A stretch of DNA of 64,000 nucleotides, from NCBI GenBank assembly GCA_963715285.1, contig CAVQRU010000007.1:62001-126000 (forward strand), given 5' to 3'. Under the pieces are notes generated by a model. The model did no database searches. It was not told where the DNA came from and worked only from the letters and a program-made list of their open reading frames with translations. The DNA is from Sva-07 sp963715285 (GTDB lineage Bacteria > Actinomycetota > Acidimicrobiia > Acidimicrobiales > Ilumatobacteraceae). Numbering within the stretch: the first letter of the stretch is position 1; every line of letters begins with the position of its first letter. Made by a program: the position numbers and the translations under genes. Below, piece after piece: positions 36,848 to 45,433 of this stretch.

Positions 36848-39800
36848 TCAGCTCTCGAGCCGCTGTGAGTACGACTCCTCCGCGCAGCTTCCCCCGAGAT
36901 ACCGCTCGCACTCGGCCTCGGTGAGGTCCCTCGTGGCAACGGTCTCGACCCAGGAGACGAATTCGCCGACGTCGAGCGGAATGCCGATCAAGCCGAACGA
37001 CCGATCTCCGGCGGCGATTGCAGCCGGAGATCGGTCACCCGCCGCAAGCCAGACGTGACCGTCACGAACCTGCGGTGCGCTCACCGCCAACCCGATGTCG
37101 ACGGACCACAGCACGGTCATCTCGGGTTCGACGGAGTACGCCAGAAGCTCGGTGGAGAGGTAACCCGATGGAAGCAGGAGCTGCGACCCGTCGCCATTGA
37201 AGGCCATCCCGAAGACCATCTCCTTCGTCGTGAGGTCCGTCGACCCGACCTCGACGTCCGGATCTCCGGCCAAGAACCGCTGGACGTCGATCACGGTGAC
37301 GTGCCCGTCCTCGTCTGCGGTGGCCAGCAGTCGCTCGTCGGGAGACACGACCAGCTGGGTGTACCTGCTCGACAGCGCTCGTTGGGCGATCTGCTCACCC
37401 GTACGGGTGTCGAGAGCGATCAGATGCATCGGTTCGTCCCTTGTCTGCCAGGGTCCCGGGCTCGTCGAGATGACGACGACCTCGCCGCCGCTCACGAACG
37501 CCGCCGACTCCCCAGCGAGCAGAAAGGTGCCGGACCGGACACCACCGAGGGTCCACAGCTCATCACCGGTGCGGACGTCGACGGCGGCGATACGCGGCGC
37601 GTCGAACACCTCGGTGTAGAGCTCGGGGTCACCGCGCTTCGCGATGAACGTCTCGCCATCCGGCGACACGGCGAGCGGGGACCTGAGATCGCCGCCGACG
37701 TCGAGCACCCACTCCCCACGCTCGAGATCGAAGAGTCGAGTACCGGTTCGGTCCATGCGCGATGTCGCCACGATCCCTGCCCCGCGGGCGCCGTCGACCA
37801 ACCCGAACGGGTGCGCACCGAGATCCGGTTGAGCGAACGGTTCGCTCAACGTCGACTGGCCCCACAACTCCAATCGACTGGCGCCGATGTCGTCGAGATT
37901 CTGCGAGACCGCGATCACCGACTCTGACGGGGTCACAACATGTCGCAACGGATACCAGGGCGACCCGGACCACATTGCCACCGCGGCATTCCTCGGCAAC
38001 TCGAGATCCCACACCAGGATCTGAGGCGACGGGAACGCGCCCAACGACACCAACGCGGTGCCGTCCGCGATCCAGTCCGTTGCGGTGACGCCTGCATGGT
38101 GGCCGACCAATCGAGCGATGACAGCGAACGACGACGTGTCGACCAGCGTGACAACACCAGCCAGGTCGCCGATCGCCAGAAGGCGACCGTCCGGACTCGC
38201 GGTCAGGCTCAAGGTCGCGGTGCCGACGTTGTCGGGCAAGTCGACGACCGTCCTCGTCTGATCGGTCACGTCGAGTCGGGTGAGTTCCTCGGTCCCGGCC
38301 CACCACAGCGCGTCCTCCCCCGCCACCCAGTCGAAGTTCCGAGCCGTGATTCCCAAGTCGATGACCTCGACCGCCTGGCCCGACGGCAGCTCGTGGACGA
38401 CGACGTTGTCGCGGTGCTGCACGAAGAGGTACCGACCACTCGGCGAGACCTTCGAATAGACGACGTCGGGCAGAACGAGCAGTGTGCGGCCGCTGTCAGC
38501 ATCCGCGACGACGAGCCGCGTCGTCGATACGTCGCCCCCCGGATCGGCCCCGGCGACCATCCCCGGGTCTGCCGGCACTTGGTAGGTGATCCAGTCCGAC
38601 GTGTACTGCTCGACCTCCGCATAGAGCTCACCGGTGTCGATCGACCGAGTTGGGATGCCCGACGCCGGGTCGACGATCCAGATCTCACCATCGGCGTCAC
38701 CGACCGCCACCTCGTCCCCGGTCGATCTCCATGCCACGGAGGTGGGGCCCTCGACGTCGACGACGATCGAACGACCACCGCCGAGGTCGACGATCTGGGC
38801 AGATCGTGATCGCTGGCCCGGGTCACGCCCGACGACTGCTGCGAAGCGACGGCCGTCGGGGCTCGTGGACGCAATCGAGCCGTTTGTGTTCGCGACATTC
38901 CACGCCGGCAACCGGAACTCGATGCGATGGTCGCTCGACGTAGCGAACAGTGCCTCCATCGTTCCCGGCACGATCGAGCCAGAGCGCTCGGCACGTCGCG
39001 CCGCCTCGACGGCCAAGAGAACCGCGAGGTCGGCGTCGTCGTCGATCGTTGCGACGGCATCGACCGCCAACCGGCGGGCCGTCTCGACCAGCTCGCTCTG
39101 CTCGGCGGCCGACCTCAGCTCGTCGGCATCGGTTGCAGCTCGATTGGCACGACCCTCCGCGGCCGCAGCGCGGCTCGCTTCGTCACGAGCCGCCCTCTCC
39201 TGAGATCGAGCAACGTCGGCCTGCTGGTTCGCCTCGTTGCGCTGCCCCCATGCAACCGCCGCAGCGACCATCGCAACGATTGCGAGCGCTGCCACCAGGC
39301 CGGTGACGCGACGGCGCAGCGATGTCCGTCGTCGTGCCGAAGCATCACTCGCGGCGCGAGATCGAGCGAGAAAGTCGCGTTGATCAGGTGGAACCGGGAC
39401 ATCGTTCGCCTGCGACCATTCTTCGAACTGGGCCAGCCGTCCACCGCTGAGCAGCATCACCTCGTCGCGGCCGCTGCGTTCCCACTCGGCGACTGCGGCG
39501 TCCAACCGTCGTTCGAGGAGCAGCGAGTCACGTCGATCGTCGATCCACTCGGCGAACCGCGGCCACTCGCGTATCAGCGCCTCGTGTGCCACCTCGATCG
39601 TCTGACCACGCGTCTGCGGATCGCGATCGAACGACAGCAGCCGTGACGAGCCATAGGCCGACACGACCGTGTCGACGAGCGCGCCGGGAAACCCGAGCAC
39701 CTCGAGTTCGGTCCTGCGGGCCCGACGACGTGTGTCCTCACCGTGCTCGCTCACCGTCACCAGCCGCAGGAAGATCTCACGGGCAGCGTTGCGAGCGTCC

Positions 39801-42790
39801 GCTGACAGGCTGTCGTAGACCTCCTCGGCTTGTGCCGTCATCGCTCCCGCCGTGCCGCCGATCTGCTCGTAATCGGTGACTCCGAGCACCTCGGTCGCTC
39901 GGTCGTCGACGAGCACGGTGAGGGCGTACTGCAGGAGCGGCAGCGCACCCGGCTCCTCGCGCACGTCGCTCACCATCCGGGTGATCAGACCGGGCTCGAA
40001 CTCCAGGCCGGCCAACCGCGCCGGCTCGGCGATCGCGGCGGCCAGCTCGTGGTCGCGAGGCATCGCCACCGAGACGACGTTGGCACCCAACACCGCGCCG
40101 AATTCCGGGTGTTCGAGCGGCCGATCGAAGAAGTCGGCACGCAGTGTGGCGATCACCCGGACCCTGCTCCGTTCGTCACGCACGACCTCGACGAGGCTCG
40201 CCAGGAAGTGTCGGCGGGCCGCGACGTCGGCGGTCAGGGAGAACAGTTCCTCGAACTGATCGACGACGAGCACGAGTTCGCTGTCATCGTCGGGGAGGAT
40301 GTGCTTGCACGCCCGTACGAGGCCCCGGTCGTCGGCGAGCAACTCGTCGAGCAGATGATCGGTCGGTTCGACCGCAACCCGTCCGAGCGCCGACTCCAAC
40401 TCCTCGAACGGATACGTCCCCGGGTACATCTCCGTGATCAGCACGGCGCCCGGAACCTCGAGGGCACCGCGTCGGATCGCCGGCAACAGGCCGGCGCGGA
40501 CCACGCTCGACTTCCCGGATCCCGATGGCCCGATCACTGCCGTGAAACGCGACCGGTCGACGTGATCCACGAGTTCGCCCACCAACTCGTCACGACCGAA
40601 GAAGTCCTGGGCGTCGGTTTCCCGGAAGGCGCGCAAGCCCTTGAACGGATTCCGCACCGGCGCTCTCGGCGACTCATGCGGCGCACTCACCACCGCTGCT
40701 CCGAGGGCGAGCCGCAGATCGCGGAGGAACTCGGCGACGCGTGGGTATCGGCGGGCCGGGTCGGGGTGAGCGCCACGTTCGAGCACGCGATCGATCGCCG
40801 GCGGGAGGTCGGGCCGCTTCGTCGCCACCGGTTCGGGTTGCCCTCCGAGCGCCGGCCTCGAGCCTGTCAACACTTCGTAGGCGAGCAGGGTCAGGCCGTA
40901 CATGTCGGCGGCGACGCCGGCAGGCTCTCCTGCGAGTTCTTCGGGCGAGACGTACGCGACCGAACTCTCGATCGCGAACCCTCTCGCCTCGACATGATGG
41001 GTGGCGATTCCGAAGTCGCTGAGAAAGGCGTTTCCGTCGGCATCCAACAGCACGTTCGCCGGCTTCAGGTCGCGGTGGATCACGCCGTGACGGTGCGCGT
41101 AGTCGAGCGCCGAGCCGACCTGGTCGAGGAGTTGCATCGCGGCAGGCGGCCGCCACGGCGACCGTTCCAACGCGTCCGCCAGACTGCCACCGCGGAGCAG
41201 CTGCATCACCAGGTACGCGCCTTCGGGATCGCGCCAGTAGTCGTACAACGGCGCGATGTGCGGGTGTTCCAGTTGGGCGACGTACTGAGCTTCGGCCTCG
41301 AACCGCTTCACGAACTCGGTCCGATTCGCCAACTCCGGCCGAATCACCTTGATGGCGACCTCTCGCCCGATCGACGATTGATACGCGCGAAAGACGATGC
41401 CGAACGCCCCGGCACCGAGTTCCTCGCGGAGCTCGTAGCCCCGGATCGCCCGACCGAACCCCTCGCGGACGTGCACCTTGGGTGTCCGATCGGTCCGAAG
41501 GTCGGCGAACTCCGATTCGAGACCCGGCACCTCGACCTGAGCGACCTCGATCCGGCCGAGTCCCTTGTAGTCGGCGGACCCGAGTTCGCGCACGTCGAGC
41601 TGAAGCCGATCGGCCAACGCCGTCGGCACGAGGATCTGCCCGCCGTGCCCGGACGACATGATCCGACTCACCCGGTTGAGGGCGGGTCCGAAGAAGTCGC
41701 CGTCACGCGGGGTGGCCGGTCCCTCGTCAACCGCCATGCGGACCCGAAGTGGGCTCGACGTCACCCACGTCTCGGCGGAGAGCGAACGCTGCGCATCAAC
41801 GGCTGCCTGCACCGCATCGCCCGGCCACGAGAACACGGCGAAGATGCCATCACCGGTTCCCTTGAACACCATCCCGGCATTGGCGACCACCGCCTCCTCG
41901 AGCAGCGCGTCGTGGCGGGCGAGCGCCGCCTGCATCGATTCGGCATCGGTCTCCCACAGCCCCGTGGAGTCCTCGAGATCGGTCGCGAGGAACGAATACT
42001 GCTCGCCGTCGGATTCCGCGCGATGGTCGAGGTCCGACGCCTGCGCCAGGATCTGGGACTGAAGCTGCTGCAACGACGGCGACGGCTCGATCCCCAGCTG
42101 CTCGACGAGCACCTCCCGGGTCCGGTCGTAGGCGCGGAGCGCGTCGGTCTGACGGCCGGAGCGATAGAGCGCCAGCATCTGCTGCTCCCGAAACCGTTCA
42201 CGGTAGGGGTGCTCGAGCGTCAGCGTCTCGAGCTCGCTGACCAGGTCCAGGTGACGACCGAGCCGCAGGTCGGCGTCGATTCGGCGTTCGAGCGCCGAGA
42301 GTCGGATGTCGTTCAGTCGAGCGATCTCCGGCTGGACCCCGGGTTCAGCGGCGATGTCGGCGAAGGCGGGACCATGCCACATGTCGAGGGCAGCGCACAG
42401 CTGCCGACTCGCGTACGCCGCGTCTGCTCGCAACACTGCCGTTGCCGACGTGACCAGCCGCTCGAAGTCGATCACGTCGTAGTCGATCGTCGCGGACTGG
42501 ACCAGATAGCCACCCGGGGCCGTCTTCAGCGGGAAGTCGTCACCGAGTGATCGGCGGAGGTTGGAGACGTGCATCTGGAGCGCCTTGCGGGCGGTCGGGG
42601 GCGGCTCGTCACCCCAGAGACCATCGATCAAGCGATCGGTCGGGACGACCCGGTCCAGATGCGCGAGCAGAACTGCCAACAACACGCGCTGCCTACGACC
42701 ACCCAGGTCGAGCGGCGCGTCCTGGCAGTGCACCGTCAACGGGCCAAGTCCCCGAACGACGAACGCTCGACCGGTTTCCTCGACAGCCAT
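36848..42790 (-). CDS. giant multidomain signalling protein: SARP/BTAD, cyclase, Ser/Thr kinase, STAND NTPase, TM, beta-propeller
   Basis: 1980 residues. Order: OmpR-type winged helix (10-100), BTAD helical repeats (105-250), class III nucleotide cyclase (265-420; metal Asp271 and Asp314, Asn372, Arg376), Ser/Thr kinase (452-700; LGAGAFG, Lys481, HRDLKPAN with Asp574, DFG Asp592, SPEE), STAND-type NTPase (715-1130; Walker A GPSGSGKSS at 754, Walker B LVVDQFEEL near 842), one membrane segment (1161-1182), heptad-rich coil (1183-1250), then a long beta-propeller (about 1270-1930). Active-site residues look intact in all three enzymatic modules. ATG 42790 has a strong GGAGGGGG. Role: membrane-linked signalling to a transcription output; target unknown. 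Confidence 0.9.
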   Translation of the reverse strand: MAVEETGRAFVVRGLGPLTVHCQDAPLDLGGRRQRVLLAVLLAHLDRVVPTDRLIDGLWGDEPPPTARKALQMHVSNLRRSLGDDFPLKTAPGGYLVQSATIDYDVIDFERLVTSATAVLRADAAYASRQLCAALDMWHGPAFADIAAEPGVQPEIARLNDIRLSALERRIDADLRLGRHLDLVSELETLTLEHPYRERFREQQMLALYRSGRQTDALRAYDRTREVLVEQLGIEPSPSLQQLQSQILAQASDLDHRAESDGEQYSFLATDLEDSTGLWETDAESMQAALARHDALLEEAVVANAGMVFKGTGDGIFAVFSWPGDAVQAAVDAQRSLSAETWVTSSPLRVRMAVDEGPATPRDGDFFGPALNRVSRIMSSGHGGQILVPTALADRLQLDVRELGSADYKGLGRIEVAQVEVPGLESEFADLRTDRTPKVHVREGFGRAIRGYELREELGAGAFGIVFRAYQSSIGREVAIKVIRPELANRTEFVKRFEAEAQYVAQLEHPHIAPLYDYWRDPEGAYLVMQLLRGGSLADALERSPWRPPAAMQLLDQVGSALDYAHRHGVIHRDLKPANVLLDADGNAFLSDFGIATHHVEARGFAIESSVAYVSPEELAGEPAGVAADMYGLTLLAYEVLTGSRPALGGQPEPVATKRPDLPPAIDRVLERGAHPDPARRYPRVAEFLRDLRLALGAAVVSAPHESPRAPVRNPFKGLRAFRETDAQDFFGRDELVGELVDHVDRSRFTAVIGPSGSGKSSVVRAGLLPAIRRGALEVPGAVLITEMYPGTYPFEELESALGRVAVEPTDHLLDELLADDRGLVRACKHILPDDDSELVLVVDQFEELFSLTADVAARRHFLASLVEVVRDERSRVRVIATLRADFFDRPLEHPEFGAVLGANVVSVAMPRDHELAAAIAEPARLAGLEFEPGLITRMVSDVREEPGALPLLQYALTVLVDDRATEVLGVTDYEQIGGTAGAMTAQAEEVYDSLSADARNAAREIFLRLVTVSEHGEDTRRRARRTELEVLGFPGALVDTVVSAYGSSRLLSFDRDPQTRGQTIEVAHEALIREWPRFAEWIDDRRDSLLLERRLDAAVAEWERSGRDEVMLLSGGRLAQFEEWSQANDVPVPPDQRDFLARSRAASDASARRRTSLRRRVTGLVAALAIVAMVAAAVAWGQRNEANQQADVARSQERAARDEASRAAAAEGRANRAATDADELRSAAEQSELVETARRLAVDAVATIDDDADLAVLLAVEAARRAERSGSIVPGTMEALFATSSDHRIEFRLPAWNVANTNGSIASTSPDGRRFAAVVGRDPGQRSRSAQIVDLGGGRSIVVDVEGPTSVAWRSTGDEVAVGDADGEIWIVDPASGIPTRSIDTGELYAEVEQYTSDWITYQVPADPGMVAGADPGGDVSTTRLVVADADSGRTLLVLPDVVYSKVSPSGRYLFVQHRDNVVVHELPSGQAVEVIDLGITARNFDWVAGEDALWWAGTEELTRLDVTDQTRTVVDLPDNVGTATLSLTASPDGRLLAIGDLAGVVTLVDTSSFAVIARLVGHHAGVTATDWIADGTALVSLGAFPSPQILVWDLELPRNAAVAMWSGSPWYPLRHVVTPSESVIAVSQNLDDIGASRLELWGQSTLSEPFAQPDLGAHPFGLVDGARGAGIVATSRMDRTGTRLFDLERGEWVLDVGGDLRSPLAVSPDGETFIAKRGDPELYTEVFDAPRIAAVDVRTGDELWTLGGVRSGTFLLAGESAAFVSGGEVVVISTSPGPWQTRDEPMHLIALDTRTGEQIAQRALSSRYTQLVVSPDERLLATADEDGHVTVIDVQRFLAGDPDVEVGSTDLTTKEMVFGMAFNGDGSQLLLPSGYLSTELLAYSVEPEMTVLWSVDIGLAVSAPQVRDGHVWLAAGDRSPAAIAAGDRSFGLIGIPLDVGEFVSWVETVATRDLTEAECERYLGGSCAEESYSQRLES
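36999..37036. repeat. 14-bp inverted repeat inside the giant gene's 3' end
   Basis: Perfect arms 36999-37012 and 37023-37036 with a 10-nt loop. Because of it the protein repeats AGDRS on both sides (AAGDRSPAAIAAGDRS). A strong hairpin is unusual inside a coding region; it may be a decayed mobile repeat. Confidence 0.6.
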
Positions 42791-42930
42791 GGTGAGACCC
42801 CCTCCTCTGACTGTCCGATCATCCTAGGTCGCGGTAAAGAACCGGTATTCCGCCGCCACACCATGCGTGAGCAGGAGTTTCGCGATTCCACGACAGCTCC
42901 CCGGCGAACCGTCCGCTCGACGATCTCGGC
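42791..42930. other. non-coding upstream region of the giant gene
   Basis: Promoter and leader of the giant signalling gene. Other than its ribosome-binding site near 42797 I see no convincing promoter pair, operator or small gene. Confidence 0.3.
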
Positions 42931-43026
42931 CAGAACGCGACGAAGCCCCAGTCGGATTGCTCCTCACCAGGCTTACGGGGGTGGGCCCGACGGGACTCGA
43001 ACCCGGGACCTCTACCGCGTCATGGT
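42931..43026 (-). repeat. truncated tRNA-Val copy (3' half plus flank), possible att site
   Basis: 96 nt almost identical (about six differences) to 45283-45378. It holds the anticodon loop through the 3' end of tRNA-Val(GAC) plus about 45 nt downstream, but lacks the 5' half: similarity stops in the anticodon stem. This is the layout of a tyrosine-recombinase attachment site left after integration at a tRNA gene. Alternatively it is a decayed tandem tRNA copy. Confidence 0.75.
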
Positions 43027-43384
43027 CTTGGCACTCGGAGACCAAACGTAGAGTCACGGGTCGCTTCCGCCCGACGCCAGCGGCCCAGAGCTCGCGCAGA
43101 TGCGAACCTGCCGAACCGTGATTGATGCGTGGACCCGCAAGCGTCTGGCCCCCCACAGTTCGCCGGTTCCGAGGCGCGGACTTGAGTGTTCCGGCCCGGC
43201 ATTGTCGCTCGGGCATGGACGAACGACCGGCCGGTCGGAAGTGCCGTTCTCGGACGAGCAGGTCAACCGGTGCCAGCTGCAAGCCGCTGACCCCAGAACT
43301 GCGACAGGAACGCCACTCCCAGCAAGTGCAACGTGTGGGAGCTGACGGCCTGATCACCGGTTGGGGCCATCATCGCTCGTGCAT
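43027..43384. other. 358-bp gene-free segment inside the tRNA-flanked region
   Basis: Open frames exist on both strands but none has a family-like sequence, a ribosome site or a consistent codon pattern. I see no integrase fragment, promoter or RNA gene. Confidence 0.3.
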
Positions 43385-44089
43385 TCAGGCCGTGCTGAGA
43401 GGTTCGGCGCGCGTCTCCGATGTCGGCGAGGCGCCTGTCGCCTTGTCGTTGAGAAGGAGCACGCCGACCCACACGAACCAGACGATGAGGCCAATCCCGA
43501 ACACGGCCCCGACGGCTTCGAGCGCAGGGATGACGGTGATGAGGCCCGCCGCACCGGCAGCGAGGCCGACAGAGTTCAGTGTGCGTGGCAGCGCGGCGGT
43601 CTTCAGTGCTGCCCAGCTCACCAGGATGATCCAGACACCGCCGGCGATCTCGTTGCCGCCGCCCAGGCCGTTCTGCACCGAGTCGAGCGCCGACCACACC
43701 GTCTCCGCCCCGGCAGGGTCGGTGTCGTAGAGGTCGCTGACCGTGCCGATCGCGATGTTGGAGACCATGCCCGCTGCGATCACGAGCCCAGCCCAGATGA
43801 GCCCGAACGCTCCCGAGGCCTGAGCCATCGCAGGCGACAGTGCCTCGAGGCGGTCGCGCAGGGCCAGCACCAGCGGCACGAGCACGATCCCGAAGACGAT
43901 GAAGATCACCACGTTCCAGACGTAGAGCGCGGCCTGGTGGTCGACCACGAACGCCACCGACTCCTCTGGCGTGGGGTCTCCGGTGGTGTAGTCCGTCAGG
44001 ACGGTCGCGAACATCACGATCCCGAACAAGAACGTCGCCGCGGCAATCAGCGCCGCGATTCCGGCGGCCCTTGGTTTCTCATCCATCAT
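43385..44089 (-). CDS. DUF4386-like membrane protein
   Basis: 234 residues, seven hydrophobic helices. N-terminal KPRAAGIAALIAAATFLFGIVMFATVL and FVVDHQAALYVWNVVIFIVFGIVLVPLVLAL have the DUF4386 look; function unknown. Start ATG 44089 follows GGAGAGGAG. Lies in the tRNA-flanked segment, divergent from two further membrane genes. Confidence 0.75.
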   Translation of the reverse strand: MMDEKPRAAGIAALIAAATFLFGIVMFATVLTDYTTGDPTPEESVAFVVDHQAALYVWNVVIFIVFGIVLVPLVLALRDRLEALSPAMAQASGAFGLIWAGLVIAAGMVSNIAIGTVSDLYDTDPAGAETVWSALDSVQNGLGGGNEIAGGVWIILVSWAALKTAALPRTLNSVGLAAGAAGLITVIPALEAVGAVFGIGLIVWFVWVGVLLLNDKATGASPTSETRAEPLSTA

Positions 44090-44278
44090 CGTCTCCTCTC
44101 CGACCGGTGAAGGCACCCGGCTGCGGCTCACTACGAGTTGAGACGCCGCAACGCCCTCTCCTTCCACTCTGAGCCGGTCACCGATCGGGCCACAGAGCCC
44201 ATTGGCCCCTCCTCGTGACCTCTGCCCCTGTGTCGCCGACTGACACAACGACAGACTTGATGACCAGGAGGACTCGGC

Positions 44279-44719
44279 GTGGAGGTAACGACCGCGACCT
44301 GGGCGATCGCCCTGACCGGACTTGGGCTCATCTCGCTGCTCACCGCGCTGCAACTCGTGGCGGTTGTGCGCCCTCGGGCGAAGTGGACGATCGACAACGT
44401 GTACGGGGGGTCACCCCACGACACCGACCCACAGGCGTACTTCGCGTTCAACCGTGCCAGCGCGTGGGCCGACCCGTTCTTGTGGGCACCGTTGCAGATC
44501 ACGGGAAGTGTCGGCATGTTGCTCGGCGAACGGTGGGGCTTTCTACTGGCGCTGATGGCCTCGGTACCGTTCTGGTACACCGCGGTCTTCTTCTACTTCT
44601 GGGATCGCGACCTTGGTTTTCGTCGCAACACCGCCGCGTATTGGGTCGTCACGTGGGGGATGTGGCCGGTGTTCGGTGTCGTCGAGGGTGTCTACTGCTT
44701 CGTTCGGCTCATCGAATGA
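44279..44719 (+). CDS. small integral membrane protein, unknown
   Basis: 146 residues, about four hydrophobic helices (WAIALTGLGLISLLTALQL; FLLALMASVPFWYTAVFFYF; WGMWPVFGVVEGVYCFVRL). Rich in aromatic residues. GTG 44279 follows CAGGAGG. No family recognised. 22 nt before the next membrane gene, so probably cotranscribed. Confidence 0.65.
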   Translation: MEVTTATWAIALTGLGLISLLTALQLVAVVRPRAKWTIDNVYGGSPHDTDPQAYFAFNRASAWADPFLWAPLQITGSVGMLLGERWGFLLALMASVPFWYTAVFFYFWDRDLGFRRNTAAYWVVTWGMWPVFGVVEGVYCFVRLIE

Positions 44720-44741
44720 CGAGCAGGAGAGATGGCCGACC

Positions 44742-45173
44742 ATGAGCGTGCTGTGGGGTGTGATCGTGGTGCTGCTCTCGTTGCTGAGCTGGGGAGGGCA
44801 GGCATTGTCGCTGTTGGCGCCGGCGAGCGCGGTGCGCTTGAAGCTGATGGAGGCCGAGGACGACGTCGAGCCAACCTTCTGGGCCGACGTTCGAGCCGAG
44901 ACGCTCTGGGACACGCTCACACTCTGGACGATGGTGGTTGCCGGGGTGCTCCTCATCGCGGGCGTTCACGCGTGGGTCTACTTCGGGCTCGTCGGTGGCG
45001 GCATGTACCTCTACTTCGGGGGCCGCGGCATCCTCGCGAGAGCCGCGATGGCGCGCCGGGGCTTGCGGATCGGGTCGCCGCAGAACGTGAGGCTCGGCTA
45101 CGTCTTCAACGTCGTGTGGGTGGCCATGGCGCTCATCACGATCGTCGCCGCCATCGTGTCGATCGAAGGCTGA
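44742..45173 (+). CDS. small integral membrane protein, unknown
   Basis: 143 residues with four helices (WGVIVVLLSLLSWGGQALSLL; TLWTMVVAGVLLIAGVHAWVYF; YVFNVVWVAMALITIVAAIVSI) and a polar loop EAEDDVEPTFWADVRAETLWDT. ATG 44742 has AGGAGA upstream. Likely pairs with the preceding gene. No family recognised. Confidence 0.65.
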   Translation: MSVLWGVIVVLLSLLSWGGQALSLLAPASAVRLKLMEAEDDVEPTFWADVRAETLWDTLTLWTMVVAGVLLIAGVHAWVYFGLVGGGMYLYFGGRGILARAAMARRGLRIGSPQNVRLGYVFNVVWVAMALITIVAAIVSIEG

Positions 45174-45282
45174 CCCGACCCAGCCTCGAGAACCCGCCAA
45201 ATGACAACACGCAGGACCACCGGCACACAGCGCAGGCCAGCGCCGCATCACGGCCCAAGCCCAGCACCCGAAACTCACGTCC

Positions 45283-45378
45283 CAGAACGCGACGAAGCCC
45301 CGGTCGGATTGCTCCTCACCAGGGCTTGCGGGGTGGGCACGACGGGACTCGAACCCGGGACCTCTACCGTGTCATGGT
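45283..45378 (-). repeat. intact-side copy of the 96-bp tRNA-Val repeat
   Basis: Same sequence as 42931-43026 but at the functional tRNA-Val gene, including about 45 nt beyond its 3' end. The two copies bound 2.35 kb of accessory DNA. Confidence 0.75.
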
Positions 45379-45407
45379 AGCGCTCTAACCAACTGAGCTA
45401 CGCGCCC
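45334..45407 (-). tRNA. tRNA-Val (GAC anticodon)
   Basis: 74-nt cloverleaf read on the minus strand from 45407: acceptor GGGCGCG/CGTGCCC, D arm AGCTCAGTTGGTTAGAGC, anticodon loop ATGACAC (GAC), T arm with TTCGAGT, discriminator A followed by CC. The downstream 3' half is duplicated at 42931-43026. Confidence 0.95.
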
Positions 45408-45433
45408 GTAGCGGAGCAGTACGTTACCAACTC

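Noticed and set aside
39830..42550. A 900-codon open frame antisense to the giant signalling gene
   Set aside because: Same reason: no recognisable domain, and the sense strand has intact kinase, cyclase and NTPase motifs.
36848..42790. Two or more separate genes in the giant frame
   Set aside because: The frame is uninterrupted, motifs appear in order in one phase, and there are no internal ribosome sites that break it convincingly.
43027..43384. Integrase fragment in the tRNA-flanked segment
   Set aside because: No recombinase motif could be read on either strand; only unrelated short frames are open.
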